DNA of 64,000 bases, taken from contig CALAVE010000026.1 of NCBI GenBank assembly GCA_937892215.1, positions 1-64,000 on the forward strand. Reading direction: 5' to 3'. Positions 33,959-43,008 of this stretch are shown in pieces; position 1 is the first letter of the stretch; every line of letters starts with the position of its first letter. Made by a program: the position numbers and the translations under genes. The notes below the pieces were generated by a model. The model worked only from the letters and a program-made list of their open reading frames with translations. It was not told the origin of the DNA and made no database searches. Source of the stretch: an uncultured Porphyromonadaceae bacterium (GTDB lineage Bacteria > Bacteroidota > Bacteroidia > Bacteroidales > Muribaculaceae).

Positions 33959-36646
33959 TCAGTTCAGGATTGCGCTGAGGCTATATGAGCCTTGTGGCAA
34001 CGTTACGGTGCGCTTGTCGCCAACGACGGAGACAGTCAGGCTGACGTTTCCGGGCGCGAGAATCTTAATATCGCGGCAGGGTAGTGATACGGTGGCGGTG
34101 CTGCCTACGGGGACGGTGACGGAAAGCGAGATGGCGTTGCTGCCATCACGCTGCCAACGGACGGCAGCATGTCCGAAAGGAGTGAGAGTGGAATACTCGG
34201 CGTGGGTGAGGTCGGCCGGAATTTTTGGCTCGATGATGATGTGGCGGAACCCCGGATGCGCCTCGTCGTATCGGAGGCCAGCGACATCGCGGTAGAACCA
34301 TGTGAGAGCACCGCCAAACATGGGATGATTGTGAGAGTTTTTGCCGTCCCACTGTTCCCACGTGGTGGTAGCCCCCTGCCTAATCCAGTAGCCAAAACTG
34401 GGGAAATCAGTCTTGTTCATGGCTTCGTAAGCGAGGTCGGAGAGACCGTGCTGAGCCAGAGTCCTGAAAAAGAGAGAAGTGCCGAAGATTCCGGTGTCGA
34501 GGTGGCCGCCGGCAGCGGCGATATCGGCCTTGAGCGCATCCAGTGCACGAGGGAGCCGTTCATCGGGGACACCCATAGCAAGGGCAAAGATGTTTCCACC
34601 ATAGGGGCCGTAACTACCGGTTGATTCGTTGAAGAAAGTGCTGTTGAAAGCATCCTTAGTGCGAGAAGCGATGGCGAAGTAGCGCTGGGCACACGGGTCG
34701 CCGAGGACAGAGGCCGCCTTGGCCGTGACGAGAGCACAACGCCAGTAGTACCAAGTGTGGATAAGAGCCTTAGAGACAAACTTTTCCGGCGGGCACCAGT
34801 CGCCCAAGGTAACCCATAGACAAGAGTCGGTTCGCTCCATGATGCCATCCTTTACGAAACGAGACATGAAATCGACCTGACGACACATGGCTCGGAGGTT
34901 GTCTTTAAGGACCTGAGTATCGGCATAGTGAAGATAAAATTCCCAAGGGATTATATTAATAGCCGCGCCCCAGGGGATGCCACCGCCGGCGGTGGGCTGC
35001 CACGGGGCAGAGTTAGGCACGAATCCGGTGGAATCGATTTGAGCGCCACGGATGTCGGCAATCCACTTGTTGTAGAACGCAGTCATGTCGAGGCACTCCA
35101 TGGCGGCAGGGCATGCCACCTGACCGTCGCCGGTGTATGCCGTGCGCTCACGGTGCGGGCAATCGCTGGCAATGGAGCCGTGCATATTGTCGAGTTGGCT
35201 ACGGACGTAAGCCTCATTGATGTCGCAGAAAAGAGAGTTAGAGCAACTGAAATGGCCGGTTCGCTCCACGTCGCTATTGACCGCGCAGGCAGAGATGTTA
35301 TCGGCCGTGAGTTCGCCATTCCATCCACTGACAGTGACCGAAGAGAATACGAACCACGTGAAGCGCGCATTGTAGTTCTCGCCGTTGTTGCCACCACAGA
35401 CATAGACGTTCTGCCCCTGCTTTGTTTCAGAATTATAATGCAGAGTAATGGAGTCGCCACGGTTGCCGGAGATGCCTTGCAGGCGCACCCAACCGGAGAT
35501 TTCCTTAGGGAAAGAGACCACATAGTGGCCGTTAGCGTCGCGAGTTATGCTGGTGGGGCGGAACGTCTCGCATACGGCATCAGACGGGCCATTCTGGGCA
35601 AAGAGACGTCCCTTAGGTGCCTTGCGGATGATGGCCGCGGGCCAGGAAGAGTCGTCGTAGGAGGCGGAGCACCAGCCCTTGTGCTCGAATCGGGCATCGT
35701 AGATTTCACCCAAGAAAGGACCGTCGATTCTGATGGCACTTGGAGCCACTTTCCATGACGAGTCGGTGGGGATTATCTGGGAAGAGCCATCGGTGTAGCG
35801 GATGATAATCTGGCCGAAGAATCGAGGAGAGCCGTAGGGTTCGGTAATCTGACGCTGACCGGCAGGGTTGATGGAATTGTAGAAACCGTTGCCGAGAATA
35901 GCACCAACGGCGTTAACTCCCTTATGCAAGAGGGCTGTGAGGTCGAGAGCCACATAAGGGATGCGGAACTCGGAGAAGTCATCACCAATGGGGATGAAAC
36001 CGTGAGCGAGAGTGGGGCGGGAGTCGTAGTTGGTCTGATTAGGTGCCAAAACGCCGGAGCCAACCTTGTTACCGTTAGCGTAAAGTTCAAAGTAGCCGAG
36101 ACCCGTGCCTACGAACAAAGCCGACTTTATGTCCTTGGTTATGGCGAACGAGCGTCGCAAGAGCGGTGCCGGGGACAATTCGCCGCTGTGAAGCGACGGG
36201 GCATCGGACTGCCATGGAGCACCAATCCACCTGCATTGCCATTCGCTATCGCTGAGGATGCCGGTAGTGAACGAAGCCTCAGTGCTCCATCCGGACGCCT
36301 TACCCCTCCCGTCCCATACCTTTACACGCCAAGAGTAGCGGGTGGCGGAAGAGAGAGGGATACCGTTATATGAAATAAGGAAAGACGAGTCGGCAGGGAT
36401 TTTACCGCTGTCCCAAGCCACGGAATTGTCAAGAGAATTGACGACGCGAATCCTGTAGGCCGTCTGGCTGATGCCGTGCTTGCCCTCGGCAGGTGAGTTA
36501 AGCCAGGAGAAACGAGGGCGAGGGGCATCGATTTGGGTGGGATTGTCGAGGTATTCGCAGCGGAGCCTCGTGGGCGAGATGTCGGCCGCGAAGGCACAGA
36601 GGCAAGAAGCAATCCATGCAAGTAAAAGTATGTTTCTACGTCTCAT
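33959..36646 (-). CDS. Exported GH78 alpha-L-rhamnosidase
   Basis: An 895-residue enzyme with a signal peptide (about 1-20, ending CAFAA). The N-terminal domain (SPTRLRCEYLDNPTQID, RPRFSWL) and the carbohydrate-binding-like region around 165-330 lead into an (alpha/alpha)6 barrel with the GH78 acid/base region DCPHRERTAYTGDGQ, DWCPPEKF and the second catalytic Glu region TTWEQWDGKNSHNHPMFGG. It should release terminal rhamnose from plant polysaccharide or glycans in the periplasm. No SusC/SusD pair is near, unusual for a Bacteroidales polysaccharide locus. It lies 48 bases downstream of the LtaS-like gene on the same strand. Confidence 0.88.
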   Translation of the reverse strand: MRRRNILLLAWIASCLCAFAADISPTRLRCEYLDNPTQIDAPRPRFSWLNSPAEGKHGISQTAYRIRVVNSLDNSVAWDSGKIPADSSFLISYNGIPLSSATRYSWRVKVWDGRGKASGWSTEASFTTGILSDSEWQCRWIGAPWQSDAPSLHSGELSPAPLLRRSFAITKDIKSALFVGTGLGYFELYANGNKVGSGVLAPNQTNYDSRPTLAHGFIPIGDDFSEFRIPYVALDLTALLHKGVNAVGAILGNGFYNSINPAGQRQITEPYGSPRFFGQIIIRYTDGSSQIIPTDSSWKVAPSAIRIDGPFLGEIYDARFEHKGWCSASYDDSSWPAAIIRKAPKGRLFAQNGPSDAVCETFRPTSITRDANGHYVVSFPKEISGWVRLQGISGNRGDSITLHYNSETKQGQNVYVCGGNNGENYNARFTWFVFSSVTVSGWNGELTADNISACAVNSDVERTGHFSCSNSLFCDINEAYVRSQLDNMHGSIASDCPHRERTAYTGDGQVACPAAMECLDMTAFYNKWIADIRGAQIDSTGFVPNSAPWQPTAGGGIPWGAAINIIPWEFYLHYADTQVLKDNLRAMCRQVDFMSRFVKDGIMERTDSCLWVTLGDWCPPEKFVSKALIHTWYYWRCALVTAKAASVLGDPCAQRYFAIASRTKDAFNSTFFNESTGSYGPYGGNIFALAMGVPDERLPRALDALKADIAAAGGHLDTGIFGTSLFFRTLAQHGLSDLAYEAMNKTDFPSFGYWIRQGATTTWEQWDGKNSHNHPMFGGALTWFYRDVAGLRYDEAHPGFRHIIIEPKIPADLTHAEYSTLTPFGHAAVRWQRDGSNAISLSVTVPVGSTATVSLPCRDIKILAPGNVSLTVSVVGDKRTVTLPQGSYSLSAILN

Positions 36647-36694
36647 GGTGAGTGATGATTGAGTTGGCTGTAAGCATCTCCGGCGAGAGAAGTG

Positions 36695-38767
36695 TTATTT
36701 CTGAGCGTTGAGGTTTGCCGTCTGATAGAACGCCTGAGCGTGGCGAATGAGGTCGTGGCGCGGCTTGGGAAGCGGCGACTCGGTGGTGGTTCCATCCGGG
36801 TTATAATTGACCGCGAACTGCGCAACCCGTCGCACAGGAGAAAGGACTGTGAGGATGTCGTCCTCGAGATAGCCCAGGTCCTGATAAGTGGCCATGAAGG
36901 CGCGCTGGCGATAGGCCGGATGGAAAATGTCCTGTCCGGTGAACGGCGGGAGGTGGGTAAAGCCCATCATGCGGAGCACCGACGGCATAACGTCGATTTG
37001 CGAGCAGACTTTGCCAACCACTTGCGGCGATATGAAACAGGGAGAATAGACGAGGCAAGGGATGTGATAATTATAGACCGGAACAGAAGTCTTGCCGGCA
37101 CTGGAGGCGCAGTGGTCGGCAATGATGATGAAGACGGTGCCTGAGAACCACGGTTTGGAAGCGGCCTTATCGAGGAAACGGCCGATGGCATAATCGGTGT
37201 ATTTGATTCCGGCCTCACGAGTCTTGAACTTGCCTTGGGGCATAGAAATCTTGCCTTCGGGGTAGGTGAAAGGGCGGTGGTTGCTCACAGTCATGATGTG
37301 GGTGAAGAACGGACGGCCCGAAGCGGCATTCTTGTCGATGACAGAAAGCGCCTTGTTGTAAGAGTCCTCATCGCAGACCCCCCAGATGTTGGAGAACGAG
37401 ATTTCGGAAGGAGAGAAATTCTTTTTGTCGATGATTTCGTAGCCGTTGTGTGAGAAGTAGTCGCCCATGTTGTCGAAATAGCTGTCGCCGCCATATACAT
37501 ACTGTACGATGTAGCCCTTCTGCCTTAGGAATTCGCCAATGGAGAGATTGGGGCGAGAGTTGTTAGGGCGCTTCACGATACTTTCTCCGGCAGTGGGCGG
37601 CTGGCAGATGGAGAGAGCCTCGAGACCGCGAACGGTGCGGTTGCCCACGGCATAGAGACTGTCGAAAACCATACTCTTGCCGATGAGCGCATCGAGCCGC
37701 GGAGTGAGCCCCTCGGTGTTGCCGTATCGCGAGAGGAAAGACGCGCTGAGGCTTTCCACGGAAATAAGCACGATGTTTCGAGGAGCAGAGACCGAGTCGG
37801 GGCGAAGAGCGGTCGAGTCGGGAGTGACGGTAGTGACGGTAGTGAGAGAAGAGTAGAGGCGTGAACATTCGTCGGGTGGCAGCATCGGATAGAACGAAGC
37901 GTAGTCGAGTTCGTTGCTCTGAAATGCCCGGATGAAGTCCCAGCCGCCGTTGGACTGCAGTTCGGTTACGTAAGTGTTGCTGCTGCGCAGGCGGTCGTGC
38001 GTAAAACCGAGAATAAGGAGAGCGGCCGCAGTGGCCACGGCATAACAGCCGATAACGGCAGCCAGTTGTGGCAGGTGAAATTCCTCTTTTCCCTTGAAAT
38101 AGATGAACTTGTAACTAATCCACATAATCAGAGCCGTGACGGCCACGATGGCAATCAAGAGCGGAATCACCGAATAGGATTCCATGATGTTACCTACGAC
38201 CTCGTTAGTGTAAACCAGATAGTCAACCGCGATGAAATTGTAGCGGACGCCAAATTCGTCCCAGAAGAGGTATTCGCCCACGGCATTGAAGAGAATGCCG
38301 AAGACGTAGGCGGCCCACATTATCAGCACGGTGATTTTGCGCCACGAGGCGCGGATGGATGGAACAAAGAGGCGTATGGAGAAACTGACGAGTTTGTAGC
38401 CGAAGAAAATCTGTGCTATGATGGGCGCACCGCCGCCGTAGTCGTGAAAGATGGAATGGAAGCAGAATACATAGACACAAGCCGCAATGAGCAGAGCCAG
38501 AATGAGATAGGCGAGAGGCGGGCGGTACTTCGCGTTGCTGAGTCCTAAGAAAGTGAGGAAAAGCGGGAGCATAATCAGCATGGCGAAGCAGACGTCGTTG
38601 ACGACGCCAAGCAGCAACGCACGAGTTACGCTAAGCGCGGAGAGTCCGGCCTCGGCAGGCGTGATGCAGGTAAGGACAATGCGGACAATGATTCCCACGA
38701 TGACAATCAGCGCAGCGATGTGAATCGCGATGCGAAGATATGGAGATTTTGTAAGTTCGAGTTTCAT
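36695..38767 (-). CDS. LtaS-type membrane phosphotransferase (sulfatase fold)
   Basis: A 690-residue protein with five membrane helices in the first 250 residues and a periplasmic sulfatase-fold domain (about 330-640). Metal-site features are visible: NIVLISVESLSASF, the likely nucleophile Thr in GNRTVRGLEAL, and FIIIADHCASSAG for the C-terminal Asp-His. The layout matches lipoteichoic acid synthase and phosphoglycerol transferases; in Gram-negative Bacteroidota such proteins probably decorate a lipid or surface glycan with phospho-head groups. Phosphoethanolamine transfer is an alternative. A promoter with TCTG-20-TAACTTTG precedes it. Confidence 0.83.
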   Translation of the reverse strand: MKLELTKSPYLRIAIHIAALIVIVGIIVRIVLTCITPAEAGLSALSVTRALLLGVVNDVCFAMLIMLPLFLTFLGLSNAKYRPPLAYLILALLIAACVYVFCFHSIFHDYGGGAPIIAQIFFGYKLVSFSIRLFVPSIRASWRKITVLIMWAAYVFGILFNAVGEYLFWDEFGVRYNFIAVDYLVYTNEVVGNIMESYSVIPLLIAIVAVTALIMWISYKFIYFKGKEEFHLPQLAAVIGCYAVATAAALLILGFTHDRLRSSNTYVTELQSNGGWDFIRAFQSNELDYASFYPMLPPDECSRLYSSLTTVTTVTPDSTALRPDSVSAPRNIVLISVESLSASFLSRYGNTEGLTPRLDALIGKSMVFDSLYAVGNRTVRGLEALSICQPPTAGESIVKRPNNSRPNLSIGEFLRQKGYIVQYVYGGDSYFDNMGDYFSHNGYEIIDKKNFSPSEISFSNIWGVCDEDSYNKALSVIDKNAASGRPFFTHIMTVSNHRPFTYPEGKISMPQGKFKTREAGIKYTDYAIGRFLDKAASKPWFSGTVFIIIADHCASSAGKTSVPVYNYHIPCLVYSPCFISPQVVGKVCSQIDVMPSVLRMMGFTHLPPFTGQDIFHPAYRQRAFMATYQDLGYLEDDILTVLSPVRRVAQFAVNYNPDGTTTESPLPKPRHDLIRHAQAFYQTANLNAQK

Positions 38768-38799
38768 ACGCGAATCGTGTTCGTGAATTTTGATTAATG

Positions 38800-38833
38800 T
38801 TTGTGCAAAGTTAAGATATTTTTGTTATTTTTG
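38800..38833 (+). promoter_or_regulatory. Plus-strand promoter toward the methylase
   Basis: TTTG (38800-38803), a 22-base spacer and TATTTTTG (38826-38833). It is the only plausible plus-strand promoter seen before the methylase, about 300 bases ahead. Confidence 0.4.
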
Positions 38834-38837
38834 CAGA
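38806..38837 (-). promoter_or_regulatory. Promoter for the LtaS-like gene
   Basis: On the minus strand TCTG (38834-38837), a 20-base spacer and TAACTTTG (38806-38813) lie 38 bases upstream of the start codon. It physically overlaps the plus-strand promoter. Confidence 0.6.
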
Positions 38838-39097
38838 GTTCGGAGGAGAAATACCGAAAAGATAAAAGCATTCGCTATTATTTCGCATTTAGCCAAGAGC
38901 CTCGCAATCTCAGTGGTATAACAAGCACGGAATAATGAGTGATGGGTGACTTCATAGTGGTTGCCTTTAATCTGTTTTAATAGTAATGCTCACGGAATAG
39001 TCGTGATGTATTTTCAGAAACAGATTCCGGGGTACCATGCGAGGCCGCCCCGTGCTAAATGCAATGAGGTGCATCACGCACTTTTTGCTATTTGTCG

Positions 39098-39140
39098 TAA
39101 TTGATAGTAAATGCAATAACTCAAACATTACTATCAATTA
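39098..39140 (+). promoter_or_regulatory. 13-bp inverted repeat overlapping the methylase start codon
   Basis: Arms 39098-39110 and 39128-39140 (TAATTGATAGTAA and its exact complement) are separated by 17 bases, and the right arm ends on the A of the ATG. It is a candidate operator or a translation-blocking hairpin controlling the modification/restriction pair. Confidence 0.65.
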
Positions 39141-40222
39141 TGGTTAATAAGAACTTAGATGAGGCGAAGAAGCGTAAGAATGACGAGTTTTATACACAGT
39201 ATGCAGATATAGAGCGCGAAGTGCTGGCATACGTGGAATATGACCCCGATGTGTTTAGAGGAAAGACAATTTTGCTGCCCTGCGATGATCCGGAATGGAG
39301 CAATTTCACCTTGTTTTTCGCGAATCGATTTGAGGAGTTCGGGTTAAAAAAGTTGATTTCCACCAGTTACGCGCCCGATGCCAAGAAGATTCAGAACAAG
39401 CAACCGTCACTATTTGAACTCGAATCGGAGCAATACGATCCTGCCAAGAGCAACTGCAAAGGCAAGATATTCGTGCTTGACCACGATATTACGGGCGATG
39501 GTAAGGTGACGTTCGATGACCTGCAGTGGCAATACCTTGATGGTGACGGAGACTTCCGCAGTGATGAGGTGAAGAGACTACGCGACGAGGCTGACATTAT
39601 TATCACAAATCCTCCATTCTCGCTATTTCGTGAGTTTTTCGGATGGTTAATGGAGGCGAATAAAGAGTTTCTTATAATTGGAAACATCAATGCAATCACA
39701 TACAAAGAAATTTTTCCACACTTCAAGGCAAACGAAGTGTGGCTTGGAAATGGTTTTCAAGGAGGGAACGCATACTTCGGAGTTGAGATGCATCGGGATT
39801 TTTCAGATGGGGTATATAACGAGAAGACAGGACTTGTGAAATTCAGGAATTGTTGTTGGTTTACCAATATTGACCATGGGCGGCGACATCAGCCGTTGCA
39901 ACTAATGACGATGGCAGATAATATCAAATTCAAGACTGATAAGTCACTGATAGGATTAAAGGAATATAGGCACTATGATAATTATGATGCGATAGAGGTG
40001 CCAGCCACAAAGTGCATTCCAAGCGATTACGATGGAGCAATGGGTGTGCCTGTAACATTCCTGGATAAGTATTGTCCTGAACAATTTGAGATAATAGGTG
40101 CATCGGAAAGTGAAGGCGTGGGCTTTTCATGTGGATTGTGGCATAGCCAAAGTAAAATATCCCAGCCGGCAGTGGATGGAGTGCGGAAGTATAAGAGATT
40201 ATTAATACGTAAAAAGCGATAA
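39140..40222 (+). CDS. EcoRI-family adenine-specific DNA methyltransferase
   Basis: A 360-residue protein of the EcoRI methylase family (PF13651). The opening [17 protein letters not shown] closely follows that of M.EcoRI, then [12 protein letters not shown] (S-adenosylmethionine region) and the catalytic NPPF in [14 protein letters not shown]. It methylates adenine in DNA; the target sequence is not known here. I chose the ATG at 39140 because the EcoRI-like N terminus begins there; the TTG at 39101 adds 13 unconserved residues. A 13-bp inverted repeat overlaps the start. The nuclease gene follows after 2 bases, so the two are translated together. Confidence 0.88.
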   Translation: MVNKNLDEAKKRKNDEFYTQYADIEREVLAYVEYDPDVFRGKTILLPCDDPEWSNFTLFFANRFEEFGLKKLISTSYAPDAKKIQNKQPSLFELESEQYDPAKSNCKGKIFVLDHDITGDGKVTFDDLQWQYLDGDGDFRSDEVKRLRDEADIIITNPPFSLFREFFGWLMEANKEFLIIGNINAITYKEIFPHFKANEVWLGNGFQGGNAYFGVEMHRDFSDGVYNEKTGLVKFRNCCWFTNIDHGRRHQPLQLMTMADNIKFKTDKSLIGLKEYRHYDNYDAIEVPATKCIPSDYDGAMGVPVTFLDKYCPEQFEIIGASESEGVGFSCGLWHSQSKISQPAVDGVRKYKRLLIRKKR

Positions 40223-40224
40223 AT

Positions 40225-41403
40225 ATGAAAACAACATTGTTAACAGACCTCACGGTAGAAGATATATGTAAAGGGTTCACTTATAGTGAACTGGAGCAAA
40301 AAGGATTGTTTGGCTGGGGTGGTAAACTCACAATCCAACCCGAGTATCAGCGTCACTACATCTATGGCGACGGTAAAAAAGACGTGGAAGTTGTTCGCAG
40401 TTTGCTGAAAGGCTATCCGCTTGGGTTGATATACTTTGTGAAAACCGCCGAGGGGCAATATGAAGTATTGGACGGTCAGCAGCGTATCACGTCATTCGGA
40501 CGGTTTCTAACCGGGCGGTTCTCAATAAAGGATGATGACGGCCGCGATAAGCAAATTACAGGTCTGAGCCAAGACAAGCAAAAGCGACTAAGGGAGAGTC
40601 GCCTTACAATATATGTGTGTGAAGGGACGGAAAGTGAGATTAAGAACTGGTTTGAGACCATAAATATAGCAGGTGTTCAACTAACTGAGCAAGAGAAAAG
40701 GAACGCAATATTCAGCGGACCGTTCGTGAGTGCCGCGAAAGCGGTGTTCAGCAATTCAAACAATACAGAAATGGTGAAGTGGAGTACCTATATCAAGGGA
40801 AATCCAAAGCGTCAGGAGATACTGGAAGAGGCATTAAGATGGGTATCGGAAGCGGAGAGTGACAAAGGGCGGATAGATGCCTATATGAGTGCTCACAGAA
40901 CTGATACCGACATAAAGGAACTGGTTAATTACTATGACAGTGTAATAAGTTGGGTGAATTCGACTTTTATTGATGTTCATGATAGAATGAGGGGCTTGCA
41001 ATGGGGTCGTTTGTGGCGCACCTATCATAACAAAGGCTACGATCCGGAAAAGCTATCGGTGCGAATAAATGAATTGCTTGCCGATGAACAGGTGACCGAT
41101 AAAAGTGGAATATGGGAATATGTGCTTGGAGGCGAGGTTCAACCGAGTCTGCTAAATATCAGGGTGTTTGACAAACGGACGGCGAAAAAGGTGTATGATA
41201 AGCAGACGAATAACGCAAAAGCAGCAGGTAAGAGCAACTGCCTGTTATGTGCAGTGGGTCACGGCGCTAACCGTGCGAAGATATGGAACTTTAACGAAAT
41301 GGAGGCAGACCATGTGACAGCATGGAGCAAAGGCGGTGCAACGGATGAGAATAACTGCCAGATGCTATGCAAAACGCATAACAGGGCAAAGGGAAATAGG
41401 TGA
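40225..41403 (+). CDS. DUF262-HNH nuclease, probable partner of the methylase
   Basis: A 392-residue protein. Residues about 10-110 are a DUF262 (ParB/GmrS-like) domain: [17 protein letters not shown] and the DGQQR motif ([12 protein letters not shown]). The middle is helical. The end is a zinc-supported HNH nuclease: CLLC near 336, [12 protein letters not shown] with the catalytic His, and [19 protein letters not shown]262 with HNH occurs in GmrSD-type enzymes that cut modified DNA. Here it is fused in operon to a methylase, suggesting it cuts unmodified DNA or is regulated by modification; this is inferred. A nucleotide-driven restriction activity is likely. Confidence 0.85.
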   Translation: MKTTLLTDLTVEDICKGFTYSELEQKGLFGWGGKLTIQPEYQRHYIYGDGKKDVEVVRSLLKGYPLGLIYFVKTAEGQYEVLDGQQRITSFGRFLTGRFSIKDDDGRDKQITGLSQDKQKRLRESRLTIYVCEGTESEIKNWFETINIAGVQLTEQEKRNAIFSGPFVSAAKAVFSNSNNTEMVKWSTYIKGNPKRQEILEEALRWVSEAESDKGRIDAYMSAHRTDTDIKELVNYYDSVISWVNSTFIDVHDRMRGLQWGRLWRTYHNKGYDPEKLSVRINELLADEQVTDKSGIWEYVLGGEVQPSLLNIRVFDKRTAKKVYDKQTNNAKAAGKSNCLLCAVGHGANRAKIWNFNEMEADHVTAWSKGGATDENNCQMLCKTHNRAKGNR

Positions 41404-41429
41404 AGGCAATAGAACGAGAGCGCAAATGA

Positions 41430-41535
41430 TTAAACCCAAGTAGGAATAAGGCCGACGGAATGTTAATTATAAAGTCTGTTTATGCCATACCAGTTTTTAT
41501 TTTGACATAAATCCTAATGGCCCATTCGGGCTAAA
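41430..41535. repeat. Intergenic inverted-repeat element, copy B
   Basis: Shares 28 identical bases (41450-41477) and 16 identical bases (41504-41519) with copy A at 19845-20035, in the same order and orientation, but lacks about 85 central bases. Its left terminal repeat is degraded. It lies between the nuclease gene and the AAA ATPase promoter. Confidence 0.65.
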
Positions 41536-41601
41536 GTCTTGCATCTGCTTGATATAAATTCAAAATCAGAGCAAGTTTATTTATAGAACCTACCTTATAA
41601 A

Positions 41602-41633
41602 TTTGGAGATATAAAATATTGGTTGTAAATTTG
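41602..41633 (+). promoter_or_regulatory. Promoter for the AAA ATPase gene
   Basis: TTTG (41602-41605), a 20-base spacer and TAAATTTG (41626-41633) match the consensus exactly. Transcription would begin within the repeat described at 41631-41663. Confidence 0.75.
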
Positions 41634-41663
41634 CAACGGCTGTTACAGTAACGGCTGTTGCAA
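41631..41663 (+). promoter_or_regulatory. Symmetric repeat operator at the transcription start
   Basis: TTGCAAC (41631-41637) and GTTGCAA (41657-41663) are inverted, and AACGGCTGTT occurs twice (41635-41644 and 41650-41659) with a 15-base period. It overlaps the -7 box and the expected start of transcription, where a repressor would act. Confidence 0.55.
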
Positions 41664-41674
41664 AAATATGGTGT

Positions 41675-42985
41675 ATGAAATTCTATGGCAGAGATAAGGA
41701 AATTGAGTTGTTGAGGAGAATAGAAGAACTCTCATCCAACTATGCGCAAATGACTGTAGTGACCGGCCGTCGTCGAATTGGTAAGACGACACTTGTAAAG
41801 CGCGCTTGTAAGCGGCTACCTTTTGTGTATCTGTTTATAGGTCGGAAGAGCGAGACCATGCTTTGCAGGGAGTTTGCCGAAGTGATTCTAAACACCCTTG
41901 GAATTGATTTGGGAGAGTTTACGTCGTTCAGCCGGCTCTTTACTGTGCTTATGAAACAGTCGAAGATTGTTAATTTCACGCTGGTACTGGACGAGTTTCA
42001 GAATTTCAGGTTCGTCAATGAGGGGGTGTTCAGCGATATGCAGAACATCTGGGATACGTATAAAGACGAGAGCAAGATTAACCTTATAGTGTGCGGTTCG
42101 GTCAATAGCATGATGAGCAAAATCTTTGATGACAAGAAGGAGCCACTATATGGTCGTGCCAGCAATCGGCTGCTCCTACAGCCCTTTCCAACCTTGGTTT
42201 TGAAGGAAATTCTTGGAGACTTCAATCCCGATTATACACATGATGACTTGCTGACCCTATATATGACAACAGGAGGAGTGGCGAAGTACGTTGAGGAAAT
42301 GCTGATTCATGGAGCCTCCTGCAAGGAAACCATGCTGAAGCAGTTCATAGGTTATGGGTCTTACTTTGTGCCCGAGGGAAAAGAGATGTTGAGTGATGAG
42401 ATGGGGCATGACAGTGGCAACTACTTTTCGATTCTCAATGCCATTGCAGAGGGAAAGAATAGCCGAGGAGATATCAAGAGTTACACTGGCATTGAGCCTG
42501 GAGGGTATTTGGACAAGTTGGAAAAGCAGTACGACCTGATCTATCGCTACCGGCCCTATCTTGCCACAGAGCAAAGCCATAATGTGAAATATGGTATAAA
42601 GGATAATTTCTTGCGCTTTTGGTTCCGATTTGTGCAGAAATATATCAGTGCGGTAGAAATAGGGAACACAGACTATGTACTAAAGAAAATGCAGGCCGAC
42701 TACGAGACTTATTCGGGCTTGGTTCTGGAACAATATCTGCGCCAGCAGTTTGCAGAGACAGGGTGTTACAACCTTGTAACAAACTACTGGGAACGTGACG
42801 GAAACAATGAGATAGATTTGGTCGCAGTCAATGAAGTGGAGCGGCATATCACCATTGGCGAGATTAAGCGTCAAGCTCAGCGCATCAATATTAATCTCTT
42901 GAAGGAGAAGGCCTCTCACATAGTGGCCAAATTGCATCGCCGTTACACGATTGAGTACGTGGGGTTGTCGATGGACGATATGTGA
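41675..42985 (+). CDS. ATPase_2/DUF234 AAA-type ATPase
   Basis: A 436-residue protein of the ATPase_2 family. The Walker A motif GRRRIGKTTL is near residue 31, Walker B LVLDEFQNF near 107, and a winged-helix region follows (about 270-320). The C-terminal DUF234 part has a PD-(D/E)xK-like pattern, NNEIDLVAVNE then TIGEIKRQ, hinting at a nuclease-fold module. Function of these widespread accessory ATPases is unknown; some act in mobile elements or defence. It has its own promoter and operator-like repeat. The convergent AddB gene ends 23 bases away. Confidence 0.82.
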   Translation: MKFYGRDKEIELLRRIEELSSNYAQMTVVTGRRRIGKTTLVKRACKRLPFVYLFIGRKSETMLCREFAEVILNTLGIDLGEFTSFSRLFTVLMKQSKIVNFTLVLDEFQNFRFVNEGVFSDMQNIWDTYKDESKINLIVCGSVNSMMSKIFDDKKEPLYGRASNRLLLQPFPTLVLKEILGDFNPDYTHDDLLTLYMTTGGVAKYVEEMLIHGASCKETMLKQFIGYGSYFVPEGKEMLSDEMGHDSGNYFSILNAIAEGKNSRGDIKSYTGIEPGGYLDKLEKQYDLIYRYRPYLATEQSHNVKYGIKDNFLRFWFRFVQKYISAVEIGNTDYVLKKMQADYETYSGLVLEQYLRQQFAETGCYNLVTNYWERDGNNEIDLVAVNEVERHITIGEIKRQAQRININLLKEKASHIVAKLHRRYTIEYVGLSMDDM

Positions 42986-43008
42986 TTGTAATGTTTTTTG
43001 GGTGGGGG

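Larger units (their letters stand above)
38768..39139. other. Gap between divergent LtaS-like and methylase genes
   Basis: The gap contains overlapping opposed promoters (38800-38837), then about 260 bases with no recognisable gene, and an inverted repeat touching the methylase start. Confidence 0.6.

Noticed and set aside
34928..35758. Plus-strand open frame of 276 codons
   Set aside because: Antisense to the GH78 rhamnosidase, which has clear catalytic motifs.
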